Source: JAICJR01 sp963848495 (GTDB lineage Bacteria > Actinomycetota > Thermoleophilia > Solirubrobacterales > Thermoleophilaceae). Taken from it: a DNA stretch of 64,000 nt. Location: positions 1,612,001 through 1,676,000 of the forward strand of contig CAWKDV010000004.1 in assembly GCA_963848495.1 (NCBI GenBank), in the 5' to 3' direction. A program made the position numbers and the translations under genes. The notes under the pieces were generated by a model that searched no databases, was not told the origin of the DNA, and saw only the letters and a list, made by a program, of their open reading frames with translations. This document shows, piece after piece, positions 55,732-62,945 of this stretch (position 1 is its first letter; every line of letters starts with the position of its first letter).

Positions 55732-56409
55732 ATGACCGATCTCTCGGCCCCGCCTGAGGCGCTGTCGATGCCGGTACCGCGCGAGGACCTGATCGCGCGC
55801 GTCGCCGGAAGAACCGATCCCGCCTGGTTCTTCCAGTCCGGCCAGGAGTCGGTTCGTGAGCTGCAGCGGACGCTCGCGATCGCGGGGCGCACGCTCGATT
55901 CGTTCGAATCGATCCTCGACTTCGGCTGTGGTGCGGGCGGATACTGCTGTGGCTCGAGGAGCTTGGCCGCACGCGGGAGCTGCATGGAACCGATGTCGAC
56001 CCCGAGGCGATCGAGTGGTGCCGGGAGAACATCCCGCACGCGCGCGTGGCGGTGAACGGCGCCGAGCCGCCTCTCCCCTACCCCGACGGGGCGTTCGATC
56101 TGGGGTGCTCAGCGTGCACGGCGAGGTCGCCCTGCCGGAGGGCGCATCCGCGCTGCGAGATCGCCTGGAGCGCGACGGCATCGCCCACGTCGACAACAGC
56201 TCCCCGATCGAGTTCCGGCTGCCGGAGGGATGCGCGGGCTCACCCGGCGCGCGATCCTGCGGGCGATCCGGCCCTACACCGCCCATGAGGACAACTTCGA
56301 CGACGCCGTCGCGGCCGGCATCGATGACCTGACCCGGGCGGTCGACGAGCAGGCGAGCGTCCTGTGGGGGCTTCAGAACAACGGCGAGGACGCCGGCTCA
56401 GGGCTCTAG
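55732..56409 (+). pseudogene. Decayed class I SAM-dependent methyltransferase
   Basis: From ATG 55732 the N-terminus (MTDLSAPPEALSMPVP) leads to the SAM motif I ILDFGCGAG, then a frame change near 55940 to ILLWLEELGRTRELHGTDVDPEAIEWC and AVNGAEPPLPYPDGAFDL. There the gene jumps (near 56101, another frame) to GVLSVHGEVALPEG, missing about 30 residues that normally hold motif II/III (S-x-F-T-H and RVLRPGG region). Near 56229 a further joint (RLPE to GCAG) and frame change leads to RAILRAIRPYTAHEDNFDDAV and the stop at 56407-56409. Missing segments plus frame changes mean real decay, unlike the other frameshifted genes. Confidence 0.8.
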
Positions 56410-57038
56410 GCGGCTGCCCGCACCGGCACGCCGCCCGGGCGCCTGCCGGCCACGACGGGCGGCACGGCCTCGCGCAGCTCGGCCAGAAGGCGCGCGGCCA
56501 GCTCGGACGGCTCCTCTCCCGGCTGCGGCTGCCCCGAGGCCGGGGCGAAGAAGCTCACCGACACGCGCGGCCTGCGCGGGAAGCGCACGTAGTCGGTGGA
56601 GCCCGAGATCGCGCAGAGCACCACGGTGGCGCCGGGGCAGGCCGCGGCCAGCCGGCCGACCCCGCTGCGGGCACGCAGCCGCTCGCCCATCGACAGCTTG
56701 CCCTCGGGGAAGATGCAGATCGCCTCGCCGGCCTGCAGGGCCTCCACCGCGCGGTCGAGCGCCCGCGCGTCGCCCACCCCGCGCTCGATCGGGATCTGGC
56801 GCATCCCGTTCAGCAGCGGGCCGAGGCCGCGGATCTTCCACAGGTTCGCGCGCGCGAGGTAGCGCAGCTGCCGCCGGCGCCGAAGCGCCACGCCGATCAC
56901 CACCGGGTCCATCTGGCTGTCGTGGTTCGGCACGAGCAGGAGCGGCCCGTGGCGGGGCACGGCGTCGAGACCGGCCACCCTCACCCGGCCCCACAGGTTG
57001 AGGGGCAGCAGCAGGCGAGTGACGAGCGCATAGATCAC
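56406..57038 (-). CDS. 1-acyl-sn-glycerol-3-phosphate acyltransferase-like (PlsC), 210 aa
   Basis: Acyltransferase motif I NHDSQMDP (His39-x4-Asp44), motif with IERG (PIERGVGDA), and motif III FPEGKLS near residue 108. N-terminal hydrophobic stretch suggests membrane association. GTG at 57038 overlaps the stop of the preceding gene (GTGA). Probably phospholipid biosynthesis or remodelling; it is the second PlsC-like gene in the window. Confidence 0.88.
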   Translation of the reverse strand: MIYALVTRLLLPLNLWGRVRVAGLDAVPRHGPLLLVPNHDSQMDPVVIGVALRRRRQLRYLARANLWKIRGLGPLLNGMRQIPIERGVGDARALDRAVEALQAGEAICIFPEGKLSMGERLRARSGVGRLAAACPGATVVLCAISGSTDYVRFPRRPRVSVSFFAPASGQPQPGEEPSELAARLLAELREAVPPVVAGRRPGGVPVRAAA

Positions 57039-57604
57039 GACTCGGGCGCCGGCTGGAGCGCGAAGTAGCCCACGAGCCGCCAGCCCGACCTGCGCCGCAG
57101 GAGCACTTTGCCGAGGTAGGCGCCCGGCGCCACCTCGACCAGCTCGTCGAGGATGTCCCTGATCAGCAGGCCCGGGTTGTCGGGTGAGTCGTAGTCGATC
57201 TTCAGCGTGTCGATGTCGGGGTCGACCGTGCCCGGGCTCGTGTAGGTCCGGAAGCGGAAGGCGCTCCTCAGGCCGTCGCCCGCGTCCGCCAGCCGGTAGC
57301 GGGGCCAGAGCAGGCGCGCGGGGATGCGCGCGCTCGGCACGAGCAGGTTGTCGCCGGTCTGTGTGGCGGCGTGGAAGCGCTTGCCCACCCAGGGCATCCA
57401 GGCCGAGGCCAGGCCCCGCAGGGCCGGATCCGCCAGCCGGTGGGTCGTGGTGGTCACGAGAATCCCGTCGTAGCGCCCGTCGAGCGGCGCCTGGGGCGCA
57501 GAGCCGTGGCGGAAGATGCGGTTGAGCGCGTCGGGCGACTCGCCCCGGAACGCCTGGAGGTCGGGATAGGGCGAGAGCTCGGCGATGTCCAGCTCGGTCG
57601 GCAC
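57035..57604 (-). CDS. Conserved hypothetical protein coupled to PlsC-like gene, 189 aa
   Basis: No confident family. Features: DGRYDGILVTTTTHRLADPALRGLASAWMPWVGKRF in the first half (resembling the GXWXG-type block), FRTYTSPGTVDPDIDTLKIDYDSPDNPGLLIRDILDELVEVAPGAYLGKVLLR in the second half, which is beta-rich and similar in style to DUF4334/lipocalin-like proteins. No signal peptide. The stop overlaps the PlsC-like start, so a lipid-related role is inferred. Confidence 0.6.
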   Translation of the reverse strand: MPTELDIAELSPYPDLQAFRGESPDALNRIFRHGSAPQAPLDGRYDGILVTTTTHRLADPALRGLASAWMPWVGKRFHAATQTGDNLLVPSARIPARLLWPRYRLADAGDGLRSAFRFRTYTSPGTVDPDIDTLKIDYDSPDNPGLLIRDILDELVEVAPGAYLGKVLLRRRSGWRLVGYFALQPAPES

Positions 57605-57661
57605 TGACGAATAGTTCGCAGGCAGGCGTCGGGCGGATCACGTGCGCCAATATCCGCGCCC

Positions 57662-58078
57662 ATGGAGGATCCCATGCCCGTCGCGCGAGGAGTGAAGATT
57701 CCGCTGTCGGAGATCGACCTGCGCGTGAGCCGCTCGTCCGGCCCGGGCGGGCAGCACGCCAACGTCACCGCCTCGCGGGTGGAGGCCGTCTTCGACGTCG
57801 CCGGCTCGCCGTCGCTCAGCGAGGAGCAGCGCCGCCGGGTGATGGGCCGCGTGGGGCCGCGGCTCACGGCCGTGGCGCAGGACTCGCGCAGCCAGGCCCG
57901 CAACCGCGAGCTCGCGCTGGAGCGCCTGCGCTCGCGGCTGGCGACCGCTCTGGCGGTGCCGCGCCCCCGCCACGCCACGAAACCCACGGCGTCGAGCCGC
58001 GCCGCCAGGCTCGAGTCGAAGCGCCGCCGCAGCGAGCTGAAGCGAGCCCGCGGAAGGCCGAACCGCGACGACTACTAA
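57662..58078 (+). CDS. arfB: Ribosome-rescue peptidyl-tRNA hydrolase ArfB (YaeJ), 138 aa
   Basis: Release-factor-like GGQ domain: LRVSRSSGPGGQHANVTASRVE with GGQ at residues 29-31, followed by a basic C-terminal tail (SKRRRSELKRARGRPNRDDY) that in ArfB inserts into the empty mRNA channel of stalled ribosomes. Short length excludes RF1/RF2. ATG at 57662 or 57674 (both in frame). Rescues ribosomes stalled on non-stop mRNA. Its stop meets the convergent LOG gene. Confidence 0.93.
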   Translation: MEDPMPVARGVKIPLSEIDLRVSRSSGPGGQHANVTASRVEAVFDVAGSPSLSEEQRRRVMGRVGPRLTAVAQDSRSQARNRELALERLRSRLATALAVPRPRHATKPTASSRAARLESKRRRSELKRARGRPNRDDY

Positions 58079-58791
58079 GCCACCCGCGCCTGGCGGTGCA
58101 CCGCCGCCTTCACGATCTCGACCACGCGCCCAGGGTCGTCGGTGACGTGCAGCAGGTCGAGGTCGGTGGGCGAGATCTTCCACTCGCCCTGCACCCGCTG
58201 GTGCAGCCAGTCGAGCAGGCCAGTCCAGTAGGAGTTGCCCACGAGCACGATCGGGAAGTGGCGGATCTTCCGGGTCTGGATCAGCGTGAGCGCCTCGAAC
58301 AGCTCGTCGAGCGTGCCGAAGCCGCCGGGGAAGACCACGAACGAGCTCGCGTAGCGGACGAACATGACCTTGCGCGTGAAGAAGTAGTGGAAGCGCAGCG
58401 GCAGGTCCACGTAGTGGTTGATCCCGGCCTCATATGGAAGGTCGATGTTCAACCCGATCGAGAGCGTCCCGCTGTCGCGGGCACCCTGGTTCGCGGCCTC
58501 CATGGTCCCCGGCCCGCCGCCGGTGATCACGGCGAAGCCCTCCTCGCCGAGCACGCGCGCCACCTTTCGCGCGAGCTGGTACTCGGGGTGGTCGCGCGGG
58601 GTGCGCGCCGAGCCGAACACCGACACCGCGGCGCCAACGCGCGCGAGCGCGCGGAAGCCCATCGCCAGCTCGCTCTGGATGCGGTGCAGGCGCGCGGCGT
58701 CCGACTGCGTCGAGACGATCGAGCGCAGCTCCGCCCCGAGCAGCTCCTCGTCGAGTGTCGCCGGCGGGCGGGGGTCCGGCTCGTCCGGCAC
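58075..58791 (-). CDS. LOG-family protein (TIGR00730-type), 238 aa
   Basis: Rossmann-type fold of the LOG/cytokinin riboside 5'-monophosphate phosphoribohydrolase family: VSVFGSARTPRDHPEY, GGGPGTMEAANQGA and PGGFGTLDELFEALTL (the PGGxGT-x2-E signature). Such bacterial enzymes hydrolyse nucleotide monophosphates to base and ribose phosphate. Three bp separate it from the upstream small gene. The N-terminal 40 residues are an extra helical segment. Confidence 0.9.
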   Translation of the reverse strand: MPDEPDPRPPATLDEELLGAELRSIVSTQSDAARLHRIQSELAMGFRALARVGAAVSVFGSARTPRDHPEYQLARKVARVLGEEGFAVITGGGPGTMEAANQGARDSGTLSIGLNIDLPYEAGINHYVDLPLRFHYFFTRKVMFVRYASSFVVFPGGFGTLDELFEALTLIQTRKIRHFPIVLVGNSYWTGLLDWLHQRVQGEWKISPTDLDLLHVTDDPGRVVEIVKAAVHRQARVA

Positions 58792-58794
58792 GCC

Positions 58795-59085
58795 CTAGTC
58801 CCGGTGTGCGGAGAGCCGGGCGAGTGCCTCGTGGGCCTCCACAACCGCTCGCTTGACCGGGTCCTCGTCGGGCCGGTCGTGCACGAGGTCCCAGGTCTTC
58901 TCGGCGACCTCGCTGGCGGTCTCGGGAGTGGCCTTGCCGCAGATCATCTGCACCAGGAGGATCTCGAACTCCTGGATCTGGCTGGCGGGATCCGCGGGCG
59001 CGAGCCGCGGCAACGGGTCGTCCGTGGCCTCGCGCCACATGGCCGTCGCGATCACGAGCCGGTTGCGGAGCAGCGTCGGATCCAT
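58795..59085 (-). CDS. Small hypothetical helical protein, 96 aa
   Basis: Helical, acidic protein (MDPTLLRNRLVIATAMWREATDD start; SEVAEKTWDLVHDRPDEDPVKRAVVEAHEALARL). No membrane span or known domain. ATG at 59085 preferred over GTG at 59091. Only 3 bp from the LOG gene, so the two are probably co-transcribed. Confidence 0.6.
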   Translation of the reverse strand: MDPTLLRNRLVIATAMWREATDDPLPRLAPADPASQIQEFEILLVQMICGKATPETASEVAEKTWDLVHDRPDEDPVKRAVVEAHEALARLSAHRD

Positions 59086-59122
59086 GCTCACTGCGGCACC
59101 TTAGCGAGGCGCGGGCAGCGGC

Positions 59123-59956
59123 TCAGAGGTCGGCCGCACCGAGTTGGTTGCCGTAAGGGCCGCGGCCCGCGATCGTCGCCGCGCCGCAGCGCGCGGCGAG
59201 CTCGAGGGCCCTCTCGGGCTCGAGTCCGCTGCCGAGCGCGAAGGTCAGTGCGGCGGCGAAGCTGTCCCCGGCGCCGTAGCTGTCGACCACCGGCCCCGGC
59301 AGTTGCGCGGCGGCGAAATGGCCGCTGCGCCCCTCGACCGCTGTCCAGGTGCCGCCGCTCGAGCCGGCGGTGGCGACGACCAGCCGCGGCGGCGGGTCGA
59401 GCTGGCCGGCCGCGTAGCGCTCGCCCGCGTCCTTGCTGCTGTGCACGAGCGCGTCGAGCTGTACGCCTGCGTCGGCCAGGACGGGCAGCGAGCGCGCGGT
59501 GGCCACGAGCACGCGCGCCGCCCTGGCCGCCCGCAGCGCCTCGGCGTCGCCGCTCACGAAGTAGACGGAGTCGACGCTCTCGAGCTCGTGCCACGGCAGC
59601 GGGTCCGCGCCGCGCGGCCCGTAGCGGTCGTGGATCGTCGTGATCGTGCGCTCGCCGTCCGCGTCGAGGAAGGTGAAGCCGCGCCGCTGGGGGCGGTCCT
59701 CGCGGAAGAAGGCCTCGACGCGCACGTGGCGGTGCTCGAGCTCGGCCTTCGACAGATGGCCCAGCTCGTCGTTGCCGAGCGCGGTGAAGAAGAGCGACTC
59801 GCCGGCGAGCTTGGCAAGCTGCACCGCCGCCACCGCGCCGCCGCCCGCGGCCTCCTCCCACCAGTCGTGCGCGTGCACGATCTCGCCGGCGGTCGGCACC
59901 CGTTCCACCTGGGCGAACTCGATCCACTCGACGTGACCCACGACTGCGACCTTCAT
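59123..59956 (-). CDS. PfkB-family carbohydrate/nucleoside kinase, 277 aa
   Basis: Ribokinase-like fold: AAGGGAVAAVQLAKLAG near the N-terminus (PfkB signature 1 region) and VVDSYGAGDSFAAALTFAL (signature 2, with catalytic Asp in GAGDS). Length slightly short. ATG at 59956. Substrate unknown. Divergent from the GlsB-like membrane protein. Confidence 0.88.
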   Translation of the reverse strand: MKVAVVGHVEWIEFAQVERVPTAGEIVHAHDWWEEAAGGGAVAAVQLAKLAGESLFFTALGNDELGHLSKAELEHRHVRVEAFFREDRPQRRGFTFLDADGERTITTIHDRYGPRGADPLPWHELESVDSVYFVSGDAEALRAARAARVLVATARSLPVLADAGVQLDALVHSSKDAGERYAAGQLDPPPRLVVATAGSSGGTWTAVEGRSGHFAAAQLPGPVVDSYGAGDSFAAALTFALGSGLEPERALELAARCGAATIAGRGPYGNQLGAADL

Positions 59957-59991
59957 CGGAACAGATCCTTGCGCACTACCCTTGTCGGAGG

Positions 59992-60273
59992 ATGGGACTG
60001 ATCGCCTTCATCATCTGGCTGGCGGTGACGGGACTCGTCATCGGCGCCCTCGCTCGCTTCGCCCTTCCCGGGCCCGATCCGATGGGCATCGGGCAGACGA
60101 TCCTCATCGGCCTCGCCGGCTCCTTCGTCGGCGGCATCATCACGTCGCTGATCGCGGGCAGGCAGGCCTGGAGCTTCCTGGTCGCCGTCGCCTGCGCCTC
60201 GGGCATCGTCTACCTGATCCGCCGCTCGCGCGGCGGCTCGCTGACGGATCCGGGTCGCGGAATCCGCCGCTAG
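59992..60273 (+). CDS. GlsB/YeaQ/YmgE-family membrane protein, 93 aa
   Basis: Transglycosylase-associated small membrane protein family. Three hydrophobic helices (about 3-22, 35-55 and 60-76) with the typical GLVIGALARFALPGPDP and ILIGLAGSFVGG blocks. Function in bacteria is not settled; often stress induced. ATG start. The 3' end overlaps a tiny convergent gene by about 3 bp. Confidence 0.88.
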   Translation: MGLIAFIIWLAVTGLVIGALARFALPGPDPMGIGQTILIGLAGSFVGGIITSLIAGRQAWSFLVAVACASGIVYLIRRSRGGSLTDPGRGIRR

Positions 60274-60386
60274 CGCGAACGCGTGCGCTTGTAGGTCACG
60301 GCCAGCAGCATCCAACTCGCGCTGACCAGCGTCAGCAGCACGATCAAGACGCCGAGGATCACGAGGGTCGCGGCCAGCGTGGACAT
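60270..60386 (-). CDS. 38-aa single-span membrane micropeptide
   Basis: ATG at 60386 opens a 39-codon frame with a clear hydrophobic helix (TLVILGVLIVLLTLVSASW, about residues 7-25), then MLLAV and a basic tail (YKRTRSR), so probably N-out or membrane-inserted with cytoplasmic C-terminus. The stop (60270-60272) overlaps the stop of the GlsB-like gene. Codon use is high in G/C at third positions like its neighbours. Too short to classify. Confidence 0.55.
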   Translation of the reverse strand: MSTLAATLVILGVLIVLLTLVSASWMLLAVTYKRTRSR

Positions 60387-60436
60387 CGGCCTGGCATGTT
60401 ACCCCAAGTGTGTGGAAGATCAAACCGAGTGGTGCG

Positions 60437-61072
60437 TCAGACGGCCGATGCGGTATTCGACTGCCTCGACATCGGTCCTATGGCCCGTGCGGCGGCCAGC
60501 ACCTCGCGCGCGGGCGGGTAGTCGCTCGCGTCCTCCGCGAGGTGCGAGTAGCGCACGGAGCCGTCGGGGGCGACCAAGAGCACGCCGCCCAGCTGCGCCG
60601 CGTTGCCGATGATGCGGCCCTGGTGCACCGCGATGTCGCCCTGGCGTACCCGCGAGCCGATCGCCGCGCGCAGCCCGGCCAGGATCTGCCGCGGCCCGAC
60701 CAGCTCGGACATGGTGGCCACCTTGGCGCCGATCGCGTCGTAGACGCGCCGGTCGGGATCGACCAGCACCGGGAGGTCAACCCCCTGAGCGCGGCGGAAC
60801 GCCGCCGCCATCTCGGGCGTGCCGTGGCCGATCATCACGAGCCTGACGCCGGCGGCCTCGAAGTCGTCGCGCACGCGGTGGAGCTTCACCGCCTGGTCGC
60901 GGCAGAAGACGCAGCCGTAGTGGCGTATGAACGCCAGCACCGCCGGCCGGTCCTTCCAGATGTCGCCCAGCCGGATCGGCCTTGCCTCGTGGTCCAGCAG
61001 CACGACGTCCTCGAGCACGCGGGCGTCGGTCGGAGGGGTGGTTCGCTGCCGCACCTTCACCGTGTCGAGCAC
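60437..61072 (-). CDS. Peroxiredoxin-like AhpC/TSA family protein, 211 aa
   Basis: Thioredoxin fold of the PRXL2/AhpC-TSA group: DIWKDRPAVLAFIRHYGCVFCRDQAVKL carries a C-x2-C pair, then VRLVMIGHGTPEMAAAF and LPVLVDPDRRVYDAIG, and GGVLLVAPDG near the C-terminus. GTG at 61072 chosen because the longer open frame to 61192 overlaps the divergent channel-like gene. Probably a thiol-dependent redox protein. Confidence 0.82.
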   Translation of the reverse strand: MLDTVKVRQRTTPPTDARVLEDVVLLDHEARPIRLGDIWKDRPAVLAFIRHYGCVFCRDQAVKLHRVRDDFEAAGVRLVMIGHGTPEMAAAFRRAQGVDLPVLVDPDRRVYDAIGAKVATMSELVGPRQILAGLRAAIGSRVRQGDIAVHQGRIIGNAAQLGGVLLVAPDGSVRYSHLAEDASDYPPAREVLAAARAIGPMSRQSNTASAV

Positions 61073-61127
61073 GCGCGGAACCCTAGAGGAAGCGACCGGA
61101 GCCGGCACTACGCTGCCGCCCACCGTG

Positions 61128-61508
61128 ATGCCGCCGAGCATGCAGGTCGCGGGCAGAGAGGCGCGAGCGATCGTACGCGGGGAAACCGCCACTCACCTGC
61201 ACTTCCGCCAGCGCGTCACGGCCATCGCGCTCGCCTCGCTCGCAATCGACGTCGTGGGCGCGCTGCTCATCTACATGTTCGAGCATGGCAAGGCGGCGCC
61301 GAACGGCATCGAGACCCTCGGCGACGCGATCTTCTGGACCACCGCGCAGCTGCTCACGGTGTCGTCTCAGATGCCGAACCCGGTCACCACGGGCGGAAGG
61401 ATCGTCGACCTGATCCTCGAGCTCTGGGCAATCACCGCGGTCACGGCACTCGCCGGTTCGTTCGGCGCCTTCTTCCACCGCCGCGGCCTCGAGCAGAACC
61501 CCATGTAG
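61128..61508 (+). CDS. Two-helix ion-channel-like membrane protein with atypical filter, 126 aa
   Basis: Two membrane helices (about 28-50 and 85-107) flank a pore-like segment, the layout of bacterial two-TM potassium channels. The filter position reads TVSSQMPNP instead of TVGYGD, so potassium selectivity by the normal mechanism is not expected. ATG at 61128 or 61140. Divergent from the peroxiredoxin-like gene with 55 bp between starts; precedes treT by 9 bp and may be co-transcribed. Confidence 0.7.
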   Translation: MPPSMQVAGREARAIVRGETATHLHFRQRVTAIALASLAIDVVGALLIYMFEHGKAAPNGIETLGDAIFWTTAQLLTVSSQMPNPVTTGGRIVDLILELWAITAVTALAGSFGAFFHRRGLEQNPM

Positions 61509-61517
61509 ATTGCGCGT

Positions 61518-62945
61518 GTGAGTCCGCTCACGCGTGTCGACGTCGGCATGCTCCATCCAGAGCGGTTCCGCGACGCCCTCGACGACGAGCACTTCCAGCA
61601 GTTCATGCTCGTCGCGGACGAGGCGCGGCTGAGGTTCGCCGGCCGGGTGATCTGGAACGTCAACTCCACGGCGCGGGGTGGCGGCGTGGCGGAGATGCTG
61701 CGGCCACTGCTCGCCTACTGCCGCGGCGCCGGCGTGGACGCCCGCTGGGTCGTCGTGGACGGCAACCCGGACTTCTTCCGCGTGACCAAGCGCATCCACA
61801 ACAACCTCCACGGCGCCGAGGGCGACGGCGGCGACCTTGGCGAGCGCGAGCGCGAGATCTACGAGCACGCGCTGCGCGACAACGCCGCGGAGCTGGCGCA
61901 GCTCGTCCGCCCGCACGACATCGTCGTGCTGCACGACCCACAGACCGCCGGCCTCATCCCGGCGGTGCGCAACCGCGGCGCGCGGGTCATCTGGCGCTGC
62001 CACGTCGGGCTCGACAAGCCCACCGAGCTCTCTCGGCGGGCGTGGCGCTTTCTGATCCCCTACGTCGAGCAGGCCGACGACTACATCTTCTCGCGTCTGG
62101 AGTTCGCCTGGGAGGGTCTCGACGAGAGCAAGATCATCGTGATCCCGCCGTCGATCGACGCCTTCTCGCCGAAGAATCAGGAGCTGGGCACGGGCACCGT
62201 GGAGGCAATCCTGGCCACGGCGGGGATCCTCGACCAGTCGGCGGAGCCGGAGACCCACCCGTCGTTCACGCGCAGCGACGGTAGCCCCGGGCGCGTGGAC
62301 AGGCGGGCCGGCGTGCTCGAGGAACGCAGCCTGCGGCCCGACGACCGCGTGGTGCTACAGATCTCCCGCTGGGACCGGCTGAAGGACCCGCTCGGCGTGA
62401 TCGCAGGCTTCGCCGAGCACGTCGCGCCGCACAGCGATGCGCACCTCGTCTACGCCGGACCCGACGTGGCCGCCGTGGCGGACGACCCCGAGGGTGCCGA
62501 GGTGCTGCAGGAGTCGGAGCGCGCCTGGCACGACCTTTCTCCAGACGTGCGCGAGCGCGTGCACCTCGCCCGCCTGCCGATGGAGGACGGCGAGGAGAAC
62601 GCGGTGATCGTCAACGCGCTCCAGCGCCACGCCGACGTGGTGGTGCAGAAGAGCCTGGCCGAGGGCTTCGGGCTGACCGTGGCCGAGGCGATGTGGAAGG
62701 CGCGGCCCGTCGTGGCCAGCCGCATCGGCGGCATCCAGGACCAGATCGCAGACGGCGTCAGCGGGCTGCTAGTCGACGACCCGCACGACCTGAAGGCGTT
62801 CGGCCACGCGATCAACGAGCTGCTCGGCCACCGCCAGAAGGCCGCGGCCATCGGCGCGGCGGCGCAGGACCAGGTGCGCGAGCACTACCTCGGCGCACGC
62901 CACCTGACTCAGTACTTCGTGCTGATCTCCCGGCTGATCATCTGA
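61518..62945 (+). CDS. treT: Trehalose glycosyltransferring synthase TreT (GT4), 475 aa
   Basis: GT-B glycosyltransferase of family GT4: WNVNSTARGGGVAEMLRPLLAY near the N-terminus (acceptor side), VIWRCHVGLDKP, then donor-side blocks VVLQISRWDRLKDP and SLAEGFGLTVAEAMWKARPVVASRIGG with the E-x7-E pattern. This matches TreT, which makes trehalose from NDP-glucose and glucose in one step. GTG start. The stop overlaps the convergent secreted gene by 8 bp. Trehalose production would serve osmotic or desiccation stress. Confidence 0.88.
   Translation: MSPLTRVDVGMLHPERFRDALDDEHFQQFMLVADEARLRFAGRVIWNVNSTARGGGVAEMLRPLLAYCRGAGVDARWVVVDGNPDFFRVTKRIHNNLHGAEGDGGDLGEREREIYEHALRDNAAELAQLVRPHDIVVLHDPQTAGLIPAVRNRGARVIWRCHVGLDKPTELSRRAWRFLIPYVEQADDYIFSRLEFAWEGLDESKIIVIPPSIDAFSPKNQELGTGTVEAILATAGILDQSAEPETHPSFTRSDGSPGRVDRRAGVLEERSLRPDDRVVLQISRWDRLKDPLGVIAGFAEHVAPHSDAHLVYAGPDVAAVADDPEGAEVLQESERAWHDLSPDVRERVHLARLPMEDGEENAVIVNALQRHADVVVQKSLAEGFGLTVAEAMWKARPVVASRIGGIQDQIADGVSGLLVDDPHDLKAFGHAINELLGHRQKAAAIGAAAQDQVREHYLGARHLTQYFVLISRLII

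Noticed and set aside
55880..55925. TTCGAATC-like string resembling a tRNA T-loop
   Set aside because: It lies in the methyltransferase coding frame and no cloverleaf can be drawn around it.
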